A DNA stretch of 64,000 bases from Ancylobacter tetraedralis (GCF_014195655.1 NZ_JACICD010000001.1:1092682-1156681), one strand, 5' to 3'; numbered from the stretch's first letter, positions 9,482-18,596 are shown. Notes: generated by a model from the sequence alone, not told the origin. Numbers and translations: made by a program.

Positions 9482-10984
9482 ATGCACGACATCAAATGGA
9501 TCCGCGAGGAGCCCGAGGGCCTCATCCGCGCGCTCACGAGGCGCGGCACCGCCGCCGCCGAAGCGCAGGCGCTGGTGGACAGCCTGTTGTCGCTGGACGA
9601 GCGCCGCCGCTCCGGCATCGCGAAGCTTGAGGAGCTGCAAGCCCGCCGCAATGGCGCGTCCAAGGAAATCGGCGCCGCCAAGAAGGCGGGTGAGAATGAT
9701 CGCGCCGAGGCGCTGATGGCCGAAGTGGCCGCGCTCAAGACCGACATTCCCGCGCTGGAAGCGCAGGTGAAGACGGTCGAGACCGAACTGAACGACACGC
9801 TCGCCGCCATCCCCAACGTGCCGCTGGACATCGTGCCGGAGGGCCGGGACGAGCACGACAACGTGCCGTTCGACGCCCCCGCGCATGCGGAAGCGCCCGA
9901 CAGCGCGCTGCCCATGCCGGCGCTGCGCAACTTCGCCTTTGCGCCGAAGCAGCATTTCGAGATCGGCGAAGCGCTCGGCCAGATGGATTTCGAGGCCGCC
10001 GCCAAGCTTTCCGGCGCGCGCTTCGTGGTGCTGAAGAACAAGCTCGCCCGGCTGGAACGCGCCATCGGCCAGTTCTTCATCAACACCCATACGGAAGAGC
10101 ACGGCTACACCGAGGTCGCGCCGCCGGTTCTCGTCAAGGACGAGGCGATGTTCGGCACGGCGCAGTTGCCGAAGTTCCGCGAGGATCAGTTTGCGGCCAA
10201 GCGGGTTCTTTCTGCTGAGGAAGAACGAGAGCTATTCAAAGAGATCATCTTCCATGACTCCGATCTTATTGAGCGGTTTGGGGGGATCAGCAGATACCTC
10301 GTTTCTGACGGGCATCGTTATGGTTTGAATGAGGAAGGTGTTGCTCTGTTCGGTGAGCGTGCAGCAAGACTTAGCAACCTCTGGCTCATCCCCACCGCCG
10401 AAGTCCCGCTGACCAATCTCGTCGCGCAGTCCATCGTCGCGGAGGAAGAGCTCCCCATGCGCTTCACCGCGCTCACGCCGTGCTTCCGCGCCGAGGCCGG
10501 TTCGGCGGGGCGCGATACGCGCGGCATGATCCGCCAGCACCAGTTCAACAAGGTGGAGATGGTCTCCATCACCACGCCGGAGACGTCGCTGGAGGAGCAG
10601 GAGCGCATGCTGGCCTGTGCGCAGGCCGTGCTGAAGAAGCTCGGTCTGCATCACCGCGTGGTGACGCTGTGCACCGGCGACATGGGCTTCGCGTCTGCCC
10701 GCACCTTCGATATCGAGGTGTGGCTGCCGGGGCAGAATGCCTATCGCGAGATTTCCTCGGTCTCTACCTGCACCGATTTCCAGGCCCGGCGCATGAATGC
10801 GCGCTACCGGCCTGCGGGCGCCAAATCCACGCGCTTCCTGCACACGCTCAACGGCTCGGGCGTCGCGGTCGGCCGCGCCATGGTGGCGATCCTCGAAAAT
10901 TACCAGAACGAGGACGGTTCCGTCACCGTGCCGGATGTGCTGGTGCCCTATATGGGCGGCGTCACCCGCATCGAGCGGGCCTGA
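9482..10984 (+). CDS. serS: Seryl-tRNA synthetase with an in-frame internal insertion
   Basis: Class II synthetase that charges tRNA-Ser and tRNA-Sec. The N-terminal coiled-coil arm (residues 1-105), motif 1 region ([21 protein letters not shown]), serine-binding TxE loop (PTAEVPL), motif 2 ([16 protein letters not shown]) and motif 3 ([18 protein letters not shown]) are all intact, so the enzyme should be active. At 500 residues it is about 70 longer than usual (E. coli 430). The surplus sits at residues about 241-299, just before the TxE loop, in DNA of about 49% GC (10201-10380) with codons such as CTA and AGA that are rare in the neighbours. Start ATG 9482 gives the normal '[12 protein letters not shown]' N-terminus. 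Confidence 0.96.
   Translation: MHDIKWIREEPEGLIRALTRRGTAAAEAQALVDSLLSLDERRRSGIAKLEELQARRNGASKEIGAAKKAGENDRAEALMAEVAALKTDIPALEAQVKTVETELNDTLAAIPNVPLDIVPEGRDEHDNVPFDAPAHAEAPDSALPMPALRNFAFAPKQHFEIGEALGQMDFEAAAKLSGARFVVLKNKLARLERAIGQFFINTHTEEHGYTEVAPPVLVKDEAMFGTAQLPKFREDQFAAKRVLSAEEERELFKEIIFHDSDLIERFGGISRYLVSDGHRYGLNEEGVALFGERAARLSNLWLIPTAEVPLTNLVAQSIVAEEELPMRFTALTPCFRAEAGSAGRDTRGMIRQHQFNKVEMVSITTPETSLEEQERMLACAQAVLKKLGLHHRVVTLCTGDMGFASARTFDIEVWLPGQNAYREISSVSTCTDFQARRMNARYRPAGAKSTRFLHTLNGSGVAVGRAMVAILENYQNEDGSVTVPDVLVPYMGGVTRIERA
10201..10380 (+). other. Low-GC in-frame insertion segment inside serS
   Basis: Counting bases gives 89 G+C of 180 (49%), against roughly two thirds in the flanking serS sequence. 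It encodes about 60 residues rich in charged amino acids (Glu, Arg, Asp), starting after 'FREDQFAAK' and ending before '[10 protein letters not shown]'. Codons include CTA, AGA twice, TTG, AAT, ATT and several NNT. A near-perfect hairpin (GTTCTTTCT / AGGAAGAAC, 10204-10225) marks its left edge. No stop or frameshift. Origin unknown. Confidence 0.75.
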
Positions 10985-11109
10985 CGTCTCGCGGTCATTC
11001 CGGGCGCGCGCCGCGCGATCGGGGGGCGTATGACGAGTGGCGAGCGATCCCGCCCAGCGGCTTGACCATTGGTTTGGCCGCCGGCCGGGATGACGTTTGA
11101 AGAGCGGAA

Positions 11110-11886
11110 ATGGAACGGCACATGCGCATTCTGGTCACCAATGACGACGGCATCCACGCTCCCGGGCTTGAGGCCTGCGTGCGCATCGCGCGCGATCTGT
11201 CGGAGGATGTGTGGGTGGTGGCGCCGGAAACCGACCAGTCCGGCGTGTCGCACTCGCTCTCGCTGTCCGATCCGCTGCGGCTGCGGCAGGTGGACGAGAA
11301 GCGCTTCGCCGTGCAGGGCACGCCGACCGATTGCGTGATCATGGCGGTGCGCCACATCCTGAGGGATCACAAGCCCGATCTCGTGCTGTCCGGCGTCAAT
11401 CGCGGGCAGAACGTGGCGGAGGATGTCGGCTATTCCGGCACGGTGGCCGGCGCCATGGAAGGCACGGTGCTCGGCATCCCCTCCATCGCGCTGTCGCAGG
11501 CCTATGGCTTCGAGACCAAGCAGGCCCCGCCCTTCACCGTGGCCGAGCACTGGGGCGCGCAGGTGGTGCGCACGCTGCTGGACGAAGGGCTGCCGCCCGG
11601 CATCGTCGCCAACGTGAATTTCCCCAACCGCCCGGTGGACGAGGTGAAGGGCATCGCCGTGACCGCGCAGGGAAGGCGCGACCAGAACCTGCTGCGCATC
11701 GACCAGCGCGCCGACGGGCGCGGCAATCCCTATTACTGGATCGCCTTCGAGAAGCGCATCTTCGAGACGGTGAACGGCTCGGACCTTCACGCCCTCGACA
11801 ATGGCTTCATCTCGGTGACGCCGCTGCGCCTCGACATGACCGACGAGCCGATGATGACCCGGCTTGCGCAGGTCTTCGCGCGCTGA
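11110..11886 (+). CDS. surE: 5'/3'-nucleotidase SurE
   Basis: Metal-dependent nucleoside-monophosphate phosphatase, thought to help survival in stationary phase. The metal-binding motif 'RILVTNDDGIHAPGL' is at the N-terminus, and 'VLSGVNRGQNVAEDVGYSGTVAGAMEG' supplies the further metal and phosphate ligands. 258 residues from ATG 11110; ATG 11122 (MRILVTND) is an equally plausible start. pcm follows after 21 bases, and the surE-pcm-LysM/M23 (nlpD-type) order is conserved across proteobacteria. Confidence 0.95.
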   Translation: MERHMRILVTNDDGIHAPGLEACVRIARDLSEDVWVVAPETDQSGVSHSLSLSDPLRLRQVDEKRFAVQGTPTDCVIMAVRHILRDHKPDLVLSGVNRGQNVAEDVGYSGTVAGAMEGTVLGIPSIALSQAYGFETKQAPPFTVAEHWGAQVVRTLLDEGLPPGIVANVNFPNRPVDEVKGIAVTAQGRRDQNLLRIDQRADGRGNPYYWIAFEKRIFETVNGSDLHALDNGFISVTPLRLDMTDEPMMTRLAQVFAR

Positions 11887-11907
11887 TCCGATAGGCGGGG
11901 AGAGGCG

Positions 11908-12582
11908 TTGGCTGGGGACCCGCTTGTGGAAGCTGCCGAGACCGACGATGCGGTGGAGCGCGCGCGGCTGCTGCTCTCGCTGCGCCAGCGCGGCATTCGC
12001 GACCGGCTGGTGATGAACGCTTTCGAGCAGGTGCCGCGCGACCGCTTCATCGAGCCGGTGATGCATCGCATCGCCTGGATCGACCAGGCGCTGCCGATCG
12101 ATTGCGGCCAGACCATCAGCCAGCCCACCGTGGTCGCGCTGATGACCGACGCGCTGGACCTGCTGCCGGCCCATAGCGTGCTGGAGGTCGGCACCGGCTC
12201 GGGCTACCACGCCGCCATTCTCGCCCATATCGCCCGGCGCGTGGTGAGCGTGGAGCGCTTCCGCTCGCTCGCCACGGCCGCGGCCGCGCGGCTGCGCGAG
12301 CTGGGCCTGGCCAATGTCGAGGTGGCGGTGGCCGACGGGCTCAAGGGCTATCCGCTGCGCGCGCCCTTCGACCGCATCGTGCTGAGCGCGGCGGTGAGCG
12401 AGGTGCCGGCCGCGCTGTTCGACCAACTGGAGCCCGAGGGCGTGCTCGTCGCCCCGATCGGCCCGCCGGAGGACACCCAGACGCTGGTGCGCTTCACCCG
12501 TGGGCGCGAAGGGGTGGAGCGGCGCGATCTGGCCCGTGTGCGCTTCGTGCCGATGCTGCCGGGAATCGCGGCGGTTCTTTGA
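11908..12582 (+). CDS. pcm: Protein-L-isoaspartate O-methyltransferase
   Basis: SAM-dependent enzyme that starts repair of isoaspartyl residues in ageing proteins. Family motifs are clear: 'LPIDCGQTISQPTVVALMTDAL' and the SAM-binding loop 'VLEVGTGSGYHAAIL'. The start is a TTG at 11908 with a GGAGAGG ribosome site six bases away; no better in-frame ATG precedes the conserved region. 224 residues, normal length. It lies between surE and the LysM/M23 gene. Confidence 0.94.
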   Translation: MAGDPLVEAAETDDAVERARLLLSLRQRGIRDRLVMNAFEQVPRDRFIEPVMHRIAWIDQALPIDCGQTISQPTVVALMTDALDLLPAHSVLEVGTGSGYHAAILAHIARRVVSVERFRSLATAAAARLRELGLANVEVAVADGLKGYPLRAPFDRIVLSAAVSEVPAALFDQLEPEGVLVAPIGPPEDTQTLVRFTRGREGVERRDLARVRFVPMLPGIAAVL

Positions 12583-12694
12583 ACACACTGCCGTCAATCC
12601 GCCGCGGAGTTGGCGGGAATCGGCGCGGCTTAAGCGGACGTTTACCTATACGACCCTTTAATCCGGACGGGTATCAGAGTTCGGGTGTGGTGCG

Positions 12695-14035
12695 ATGCGT
12701 AACATTCTGTCGGCGTCCGGTTGCAAGCCACTCATGCGGCTTTCCGTTGTCGCGCTCATCGGCGGAACGGCGGCTGCCTGCAGTTCCGATAGCGCGCGTT
12801 TCAGCAGCGCCGGCGCCCCGGCGGGGCAGGGCGGACCGGCCTATACCGGCTCGTTGGCCGCCGCGCCGACCGGTGCCGTGCAGAGCGCGCCGATGACCGC
12901 CCCCGGCGGGCCGGCGGTCGCGTCCGGTTATCCCGCCCCAGCCTATGGCGCGCCCGCTCCCTATGGCGCCGCACCCGCGCCCTACAGCCAGCAGCAGCTC
13001 GCCAGCGCGACCCCGGCCAATGCCGCGCCGCAATACCCGGCGCAGGCTTATCCCAATCCGGCCTATCCCAACCCGGGCTATCCGAACGCCGCCGCGCCCG
13101 CGCCGCAATACCCGAACGCCCAGTATCAGACCCCGCAATACCCGGCGCCGGCCGTGGCGCAGCAGCAGCCGCTCTATGGCACGCAGCCCCAGCAGCTCGC
13201 GGCGCCGGCCGTGGCCCCCGTCCGCGCGCCGCAGGTGGCGGCCGCCACGACCGGTGCCCATGTTGTGCAGCCGGGCGAGACGCTGAGCTCGATCTCCCGC
13301 AATTACGGCATTTCGCGCTCGGCTCTCGCCGCGGCCAACGGCGTCGATTTCAACGCGCAGGTGCAGATCGGCCGCAAGCTCGTCGTGCCCGGCGCCGGTG
13401 CCGCCGGCAATCCCGTTGCCGCCGCGCCCAAGCCGGCAACCCATGAGGTCGCCTCCGCCGCGCCGGTCACGGGCTCCAAGCCCGCGCCGCTGGCGGCGCC
13501 GACCCCGCACGTCGCTGCCGCGCCCGCCGCGCAGAAGCCGGCCGTCGTCGCGGCCGCTCCCGCGCCGGCTCCGGTCCAGCCAGCGGTGGAAAAGCCGCAG
13601 ACCATTGCCGCCGTCAAGCCGGCCGAGACGCCGGACGATGCGCGCACCGCAAGCGGCGCCCAGTTCCGCTGGCCGGTGCGTGGCCGCGTGATCTCCGGCT
13701 TCGGTCCCAAGCCCGGCGGGCAGAAGAACGAGGGCATCAACGTCTCGGTGCCCGAAGGCACGTCGGTGAAGGCCGCCGAGGACGGCGTCGTCGCCTATGC
13801 CGGCAGCGAGCTGAAGGGCTATGGTAATCTCGTGCTGATCAAGCACGCCGACGGCTACGTCACCGCCTATGCCCACAATAGCGAGCTGGACGTGAAGAAG
13901 GGCGACGCGGTGAAGCGCGGCCAGGTGATCGCCAAGGCGGGACAGACCGGCAACGTCAACTCGCCGCAGGTGCATTTCGAGATCCGCAAGGGCTCCGAGC
14001 CGGTGGATCCCTCGCAATATCTCGCCGGTCTCTGA
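12695..14035 (+). CDS. nlpD: LysM/M23 (LytM) domain lipoprotein, NlpD/EnvC-type amidase activator
   Basis: 446-residue envelope protein. It has a signal peptide with a weak lipobox ending in Cys near residue 29 (GGTAAAC), a Pro/Ala/Tyr/Gln-rich repetitive linker, a LysM peptidoglycan-binding domain near residues 189-232 (VVQPGETLSSISRNYG), a second low-complexity linker, and a C-terminal M23 domain from about residue 325. The M23 zinc ligands are missing: the usual HxGxD is NEGIN and the usual HxH is QVH, as in the NlpD/EnvC group that activates cell-separation amidases instead of cutting peptidoglycan itself. Gene order after surE-pcm supports the NlpD assignment, though the symbol is by analogy. 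Confidence 0.85.
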   Translation: MRNILSASGCKPLMRLSVVALIGGTAAACSSDSARFSSAGAPAGQGGPAYTGSLAAAPTGAVQSAPMTAPGGPAVASGYPAPAYGAPAPYGAAPAPYSQQQLASATPANAAPQYPAQAYPNPAYPNPGYPNAAAPAPQYPNAQYQTPQYPAPAVAQQQPLYGTQPQQLAAPAVAPVRAPQVAAATTGAHVVQPGETLSSISRNYGISRSALAAANGVDFNAQVQIGRKLVVPGAGAAGNPVAAAPKPATHEVASAAPVTGSKPAPLAAPTPHVAAAPAAQKPAVVAAAPAPAPVQPAVEKPQTIAAVKPAETPDDARTASGAQFRWPVRGRVISGFGPKPGGQKNEGINVSVPEGTSVKAAEDGVVAYAGSELKGYGNLVLIKHADGYVTAYAHNSELDVKKGDAVKRGQVIAKAGQTGNVNSPQVHFEIRKGSEPVDPSQYLAGL

Positions 14036-14055
14036 TCCACGCGCGCAGTTTCGAG

Positions 14056-14073
14056 ACGGGGGCGTGCCCCCGT
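14056..14073. terminator. Hairpin between convergent genes
   Basis: Perfect stem ACGGGGGC (14056-14063) with GCCCCCGT (14066-14073) in the 78-base gap between the convergent LysM/M23 gene and the DUF815 ATPase gene. The plus-strand tail (TCTCCT) is only weakly T-rich, so termination is likely but not certain. Confidence 0.5.
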
Positions 14074-14113
14074 TCTCCTGAATACCGGCGCGACGCTAGG
14101 ACCTTGGCGCCGG

Positions 14114-15010
14114 TCAGCGCGGGGCGGCAGGAGGCTCGGAAAGCGAGACGCCCAGCCGCCCCGCGACATCCTGCACATATTGCCACGCCGTGCGACCCGA
14201 GCGAGCGCCCCGCGTGGTCGACCATTCCAGGGCCTCGCGGCGCAGCGTTGTCGCGTCCAGCGGAACGTGGAAATGGGCGATGTAGCCCTCGACCATCGCG
14301 AGATACTCGTCCTGGCTGCATTTGTGGAAGCCGAGCCACAGGCCGAACCGGTCGGACAGCGATACTTTCTCCTCCACCGCCTCGCCGGGATTGATCGCGG
14401 TGGAGCGCTCGTTCTCCATCATGTCGCGCGGCAGCAGGTGCCGGCGGTTGGAGGTGGCGTAGAAGATCACGTTCTCCGGCCGTCCCTCGATGCCGCCTTC
14501 CAGCACCGCCTTGAGCGATTTGTAGGACGTATCGTCGCCATCGAAGGACAGGTCGTCGCAGAACACGATGAAGCGGAACGGCGCCGGGCGCATCAGCCCC
14601 ATCAGCACCGGCAGCGTCTCAATATCCTCGCGGTGAATCTCCACCAGTTTGATCGGCGGCGTACCCTGCGCGACGACCTCGCCATTCACCTGCGCATGGC
14701 TGGCCTTCACCAGCGAACTCTTGCCCATGCCGCGGGCGCCCCAGAGCAGGGCGTTGTTGGCCGGCAGGCCGCGCGCGAAGCGCAGCGTGTTGTCCACCAG
14801 CGAATCGCGGGTACGGTCGATCCCCCTCAGCAGGGCCATGTCGACGCGGTTGACCCGCGGCACCGGCTCCAGGCGCTTCTCGGCGGCAATCCACACGAAA
14901 GCGTCGGCGGCCGTGAAATCGGCACGGGCCGCGCGGGCGGGGGCGATGCGCTCCAGCGCGTCGGCAATGCGCGAAAGGGTATGCGCGAGATCGTCCGGGG
15001 TGGGGGTCAT
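14114..15010 (-). CDS. AAA ATPase of the DUF815 family
   Basis: 298-residue P-loop ATPase of a family common in alphaproteobacteria but without an assigned function. Walker A is 'WGARGMGKSSLVKA', Walker B 'FIVFCDDLSFDG', and a 'YATSNRRHLLPRDM' sensor-1-like segment follows. The N-terminal helical region is about 90 residues. The start was placed at ATG 15010 (MTPTPDDLAH); an earlier in-frame ATG at 15067 would add 19 residues without family support. It stands alone on the minus strand, divergent from yajC. Confidence 0.85.
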   Translation of the reverse strand: MTPTPDDLAHTLSRIADALERIAPARAARADFTAADAFVWIAAEKRLEPVPRVNRVDMALLRGIDRTRDSLVDNTLRFARGLPANNALLWGARGMGKSSLVKASHAQVNGEVVAQGTPPIKLVEIHREDIETLPVLMGLMRPAPFRFIVFCDDLSFDGDDTSYKSLKAVLEGGIEGRPENVIFYATSNRRHLLPRDMMENERSTAINPGEAVEEKVSLSDRFGLWLGFHKCSQDEYLAMVEGYIAHFHVPLDATTLRREALEWSTTRGARSGRTAWQYVQDVAGRLGVSLSEPPAAPR

Positions 15011-15123
15011 GAGCGTGCTCCTTGGCGCTGCCGGAATAGCCATCCGCGGCGCGCGGCACAAGCACAACCGTAACCTCCGTTACGCCTGTCGCAGACGTGA
15101 CGCTGCGGCCTTGGCGACGCCGT

Positions 15124-15151
15124 TTGCATTCGGCCGGCGCGTCAGTATAGT
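15124..15151 (+). promoter_or_regulatory. Sigma-70-type promoter for yajC-secDF
   Basis: TTGCAT at 15124-15129 and TATAGT at 15146-15151 are separated by 16 bases, about 59 bases before the yajC ATG and in the divergent gap to the DUF815 gene. Inferred from motif match only. Confidence 0.55.
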
Positions 15152-15209
15152 CCGCGCCGCTTCGCCGGGCCTTTCGCCCGCCTGATTTCGACGGACCTAG
15201 GGAACCGAC

Positions 15210-15548
15210 ATGTTCATCACGCCCGCTTATGCGCAGACCGGCGGTCCCGCCGGTACCGACATGCTGATGTCGCTCCTGCCCTTCGTTCTGATCTTCGTGA
15301 TCATGTATTTCCTGATCCTGCGTCCGCAGCAGCGGAAGGTGAAGGCGCATCAGGAAATGGTGAAGAACGTGCGCCGCGGCGACACCATTGTCACCTCCGG
15401 CGGCCTCGTGGGCAAAGTGGCCCGCGTCGTCGACGAAACCGAGATCGAGCTTCAGGTCGGGGATGGCGTGAAGGTGCGCCAGCTGCGCAGCATGATTTCC
15501 GAAGTGCGTGCCAAGGGCGAGCCCGCCAAGGATGACGGCGCCGCCTGA
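15210..15548 (+). CDS. yajC: Sec translocon accessory protein YajC
   Basis: 112-residue inner-membrane protein that associates with SecDF-YidC and supports Sec export. It has one membrane helix (residues about 18-37, SLLPFVLIFVIMYFLIL), the RPQQRKVKAHQEM segment and the small YajC domain (GDTIVTSGGLVGKVARV). Next to secD, 45 bases downstream, as in most proteobacteria. Confidence 0.96.
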   Translation: MFITPAYAQTGGPAGTDMLMSLLPFVLIFVIMYFLILRPQQRKVKAHQEMVKNVRRGDTIVTSGGLVGKVARVVDETEIELQVGDGVKVRQLRSMISEVRAKGEPAKDDGAA

Positions 15549-15593
15549 CGCTGACCTCTTGCGGCGGCGCGGGGCGCGGCCGGAAGGAAGAAC

Positions 15594-17192
15594 ATGCTTT
15601 ATTTCTCGAAATGGAAGGCTCTCGCCATCCTCGCGGTCTCGGCGATCATCTGCCTGATGGTCGTTCCGAGCCTGTTGTCGACGAGCGCCTATGACAGCCT
15701 GCCGCACGTCCTCCAGCGCAAGATCGTGCTGGGCCTCGACCTGCAGGGTGGTTCCTACATCGTGCTGCAGGTGGAAGCCGCAGATCTGCGCAAGGCTCGC
15801 CTCGAGCAACTGCGCGACGATGCGCGGCGCGTGCTGCGCGACGCCAAGATCGGCTATAGCGGGCTGAACATCCAGGGCGATGCCGTGCAGGTTCGCCTGC
15901 GCGATCCCCAGGATGGCGATGCGGCGCTGACCCAGCTGCGCACGCTCGTGGCGCCGATCGGCGGCCCGATGTCGACCAGCGGGCAGATGGACACCACGGT
16001 GTCGCTCAGCGGCGACGCGATCACCCTCGCGCCCACCGATGCCGGCATTCAGGCGCGCACCATCCAGGCGGTCGCGCAATCCATCGAGATCATCCGCAAG
16101 CGCATCGACCAGCTCGGCACCACCGAGCCTTCGATCCAGCGCCAGGGTTCCGACCGCATCCAGGTGCAGGTGCCGGGCTTGCAGGATCCCTCGCGGCTGA
16201 AGGCGCTGCTCGGCCAGACCGCCAAGCTGACCTTCCGGCTCGTCGACACGTCGATGAGCGCGCAGCAGGCGCTGCAGGGCCGGCCGCCGGTCGGCACCGA
16301 GGTGCTCAATTCCCAGGACAACCCGCCGGTTCCCTATCTCGTCGAGCAGCGCGTGCTGGTCGCGGGCGAGGACCTGACCGACGCCCAGCCGAGCTTCGAG
16401 CAGCAGACCCGCGAGCCGGTGGTGACGTTCCGCTTCAACACCAACGGCGCGCGCCGCTTCGCCGAGGCGACGCAGGCCAATGTCGGCAAGCCCTTCGCCA
16501 TCGTGCTCGACAACAAGGTGATCTCCGCTCCGGTGATCCGCGAGCCGATCCTTGGCGGCTCGGGCCAGATCAGCGGCAGCTTCACCGTGCAGCAGGCGAA
16601 CGACCTCGCCATCCTGCTGCGCGCGGGCGCGTTGCCCGTTCCGCTGCAGGTGGTGGAGGAGCGCACGGTCGGCCCCGGCCTCGGTGCCGATTCGATCCGC
16701 GCCGGCCTTATCGCCTCGCTGGTGGGCGCGGCTGCGGTTGCGCTGTTCATGATCGCGACCTACGGCCTGTTCGGCGTCGTCGCCGTCGTCGCCGTGGCGA
16801 TCAATGTGGGCATGATCTTCGGCGTGCTCGCCATGCTCGGCGCGACCCTGACGCTGCCCGGCATTGCCGGCGTGGTGCTCACCGTCGGCATCGCGGTGGA
16901 TTCCAACGTGCTGATCTATGAGCGCATCCGCGAAGAGGCGAGGGCGGGCCGCTCGGCCATCTCCGCCATCGACGCGGGCTTCTCGCGCGCGCTGGCGACC
17001 ATCCTCGATTCGAACATCACCACCTTCATCGCGGCGGCGGTGCTGTTCTATATCGGGTCGGGCCCGGTGCGCGGCTTCGCCATCACCTTCGGCATCGGCA
17101 TCATCACCACCGTGTTCACCGCCTTCACGTTGACCCGCCTGATGGTGGCGGTTTGGGTGCGCTGGCGGCGCCCCCAGCACGTGCCGATCTGA
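15594..17192 (+). CDS. secD: Protein translocase subunit SecD
   Basis: RND-family component that uses the proton gradient to complete Sec-dependent export. 532 residues: an N-terminal membrane helix, a periplasmic P1 region starting at 'LGLDLQGGSYIVLQV', and five C-terminal helices containing 'ADSIRAGLIASLVGAAAVALFM' and 'GIAVDSNVLIYERIREE' with the Asp that relays protons. Length is normal for the short alphaproteobacterial form. secF follows after 15 bases. Confidence 0.97.
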   Translation: MLYFSKWKALAILAVSAIICLMVVPSLLSTSAYDSLPHVLQRKIVLGLDLQGGSYIVLQVEAADLRKARLEQLRDDARRVLRDAKIGYSGLNIQGDAVQVRLRDPQDGDAALTQLRTLVAPIGGPMSTSGQMDTTVSLSGDAITLAPTDAGIQARTIQAVAQSIEIIRKRIDQLGTTEPSIQRQGSDRIQVQVPGLQDPSRLKALLGQTAKLTFRLVDTSMSAQQALQGRPPVGTEVLNSQDNPPVPYLVEQRVLVAGEDLTDAQPSFEQQTREPVVTFRFNTNGARRFAEATQANVGKPFAIVLDNKVISAPVIREPILGGSGQISGSFTVQQANDLAILLRAGALPVPLQVVEERTVGPGLGADSIRAGLIASLVGAAAVALFMIATYGLFGVVAVVAVAINVGMIFGVLAMLGATLTLPGIAGVVLTVGIAVDSNVLIYERIREEARAGRSAISAIDAGFSRALATILDSNITTFIAAAVLFYIGSGPVRGFAITFGIGIITTVFTAFTLTRLMVAVWVRWRRPQHVPI

Positions 17193-17207
17193 GAAAGTCG
17201 AAAACCC

Positions 17208-18173
17208 ATGCGTCTGCTCCGCATCGTCCCGGACGACACCCATTTCGACTTCATGCGCTTCCGGCGCATCAGCTTCCCGATCTCGGCGCTCCTGTCGATC
17301 GTGGCGCTGGTGGCGTTCCTCACGCTTGGGCTCAATTTCGGCATCGACTTCAAGGGCGGCACGCTGCTCGAGGTGCGCTACCCCGCGAGCTCACTGAACA
17401 TGGGCGACGTGCGCTCCAGGCTGGAGGCGCTCGACCTCGGCGAGGTGCAGATCCAGGCGATCGGCAATGATGGCGAGGTGCTGATTCGCATCGCCCAGCA
17501 GCCCGGCGGCGAGCAGGCCCAGCAGGCCGTGGTCGGCCGGGTGCGTGCCGCGCTCGGAGAGGGCGTCGAGTATCGTCGCATCGAGGTGGTCGGCCCGCGC
17601 GTGTCGCAGGAACTGCTCAGCTACGGCATTGTCGGCCTGATGATGGCGGTGCTCTGCATCCTGATCTACCTGTGGTTCCGCTTCGAATGGCAGTTCGCGC
17701 TCGGCGCCTCGATCGCGAATTTCCACGATATCGTGCTCACCATCGGCTTCATGGCGATCTTCCGGATCGACTTCGATCTGACCAGCGTCGCCGCGCTGCT
17801 GACCATTCTCGGCTATTCGCTCAACGACACCATCGTCATCTATGACCGCATCCGCGAAATGCTGCGGCGCTACAAGAAGATGCCGACGGACGAATTGCTG
17901 AACCAGTCGATCAACTCGACCCTGTCGCGCTCGGTCATCACCCACGTTACCGTCACCCTGGCGCTGCTCGCGCTGGTGCTGTTCGGCGGCCGGGCGATCC
18001 ATTCCTTCTCGGTCACGATGATGTTCGGCGTGGTGCTGGTCGGCACCTACACCTCGATCTTCATCGCCTCGCCGCTGCTGATCTATCTCGGCGTGTCCAC
18101 CCGCGCGAATGCCGAGAAGCTGGAGAAGGAAGCCAAGGCGGCGAAGTCGAAGGCCGAACGCGTCACGCCCTGA
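17208..18173 (+). CDS. secF: Protein translocase subunit SecF
   Basis: Partner of SecD. 321 residues with the N-terminal helix, the short periplasmic domain beginning 'LGLNFGIDFKGGTLLEV', and the membrane bundle with 'GYSLNDTIVIYDRIRE' and 'SRSVITHVTVTLALLAL'. The Lys/Ala/Glu-rich C-terminal tail is cytoplasmic. The downstream Mth938-domain gene begins 25 bases later and is probably co-transcribed. Confidence 0.97.
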   Translation: MRLLRIVPDDTHFDFMRFRRISFPISALLSIVALVAFLTLGLNFGIDFKGGTLLEVRYPASSLNMGDVRSRLEALDLGEVQIQAIGNDGEVLIRIAQQPGGEQAQQAVVGRVRAALGEGVEYRRIEVVGPRVSQELLSYGIVGLMMAVLCILIYLWFRFEWQFALGASIANFHDIVLTIGFMAIFRIDFDLTSVAALLTILGYSLNDTIVIYDRIREMLRRYKKMPTDELLNQSINSTLSRSVITHVTVTLALLALVLFGGRAIHSFSVTMMFGVVLVGTYTSIFIASPLLIYLGVSTRANAEKLEKEAKAAKSKAERVTP

Positions 18174-18198
18174 GCGGGTCGCCCAGCCGGAGCCCGAC

Positions 18199-18576
18199 AT
18201 GGCGACGCCCGACGCTCATCTGCCCTACCAGGTGCCGATCGACGGCTATGGGCGCGGGCTGTTTCATTTCGCCGGCATGGCGTCGGCTGGCTCGGTGCTG
18301 GCCCTGCCATCCGGCATCCATGCCTGGACGCCGCTGGCGCCCGGTGACATCGATGCCGCGGCGCTCCAACTGGTGATCGACCAGGCGGATCGCATCGAGC
18401 TGCTGATCATCGGCACCGGCACCGATCCCTGGTTGATCCCCGACGCGCTGCGCTGGCGGCTGCGCGATGTCGGCATTTCCGTCGATGCGATGCCAACCCG
18501 CGCCGCCGCCTCCACCTATAATGTGCTGCTGGGCGAGGGCCGGGCGGTTGCGTGCGCGCTGCTGGCGCTGCCGTGA
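18199..18576 (+). CDS. Mth938-domain protein (DUF498), NDUFAF3 homologue
   Basis: 125-residue protein of the Mth938-like family. The mitochondrial member NDUFAF3 is a complex I assembly factor. Recognisable are 'IDGYGRGLFHFAGM' near the N-terminus, the central 'LLIIGTGTDPWLIP' segment and 'ISVDAMPTRAAASTYNVLLGEGR' near the end. ATG 18199 has a GGAG ribosome site; earlier in-frame ATGs lie inside secF. Its TGA overlaps a GTG of the next gene's frame. Function in bacteria is not established; the link to complex I is by homology and by the neighbouring NDUFAF6-like gene. Confidence 0.85.
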   Translation: MATPDAHLPYQVPIDGYGRGLFHFAGMASAGSVLALPSGIHAWTPLAPGDIDAAALQLVIDQADRIELLIIGTGTDPWLIPDALRWRLRDVGISVDAMPTRAAASTYNVLLGEGRAVACALLALP

Positions 18577-18596
18577 CGCCGGACGGAGGCGGGTCG

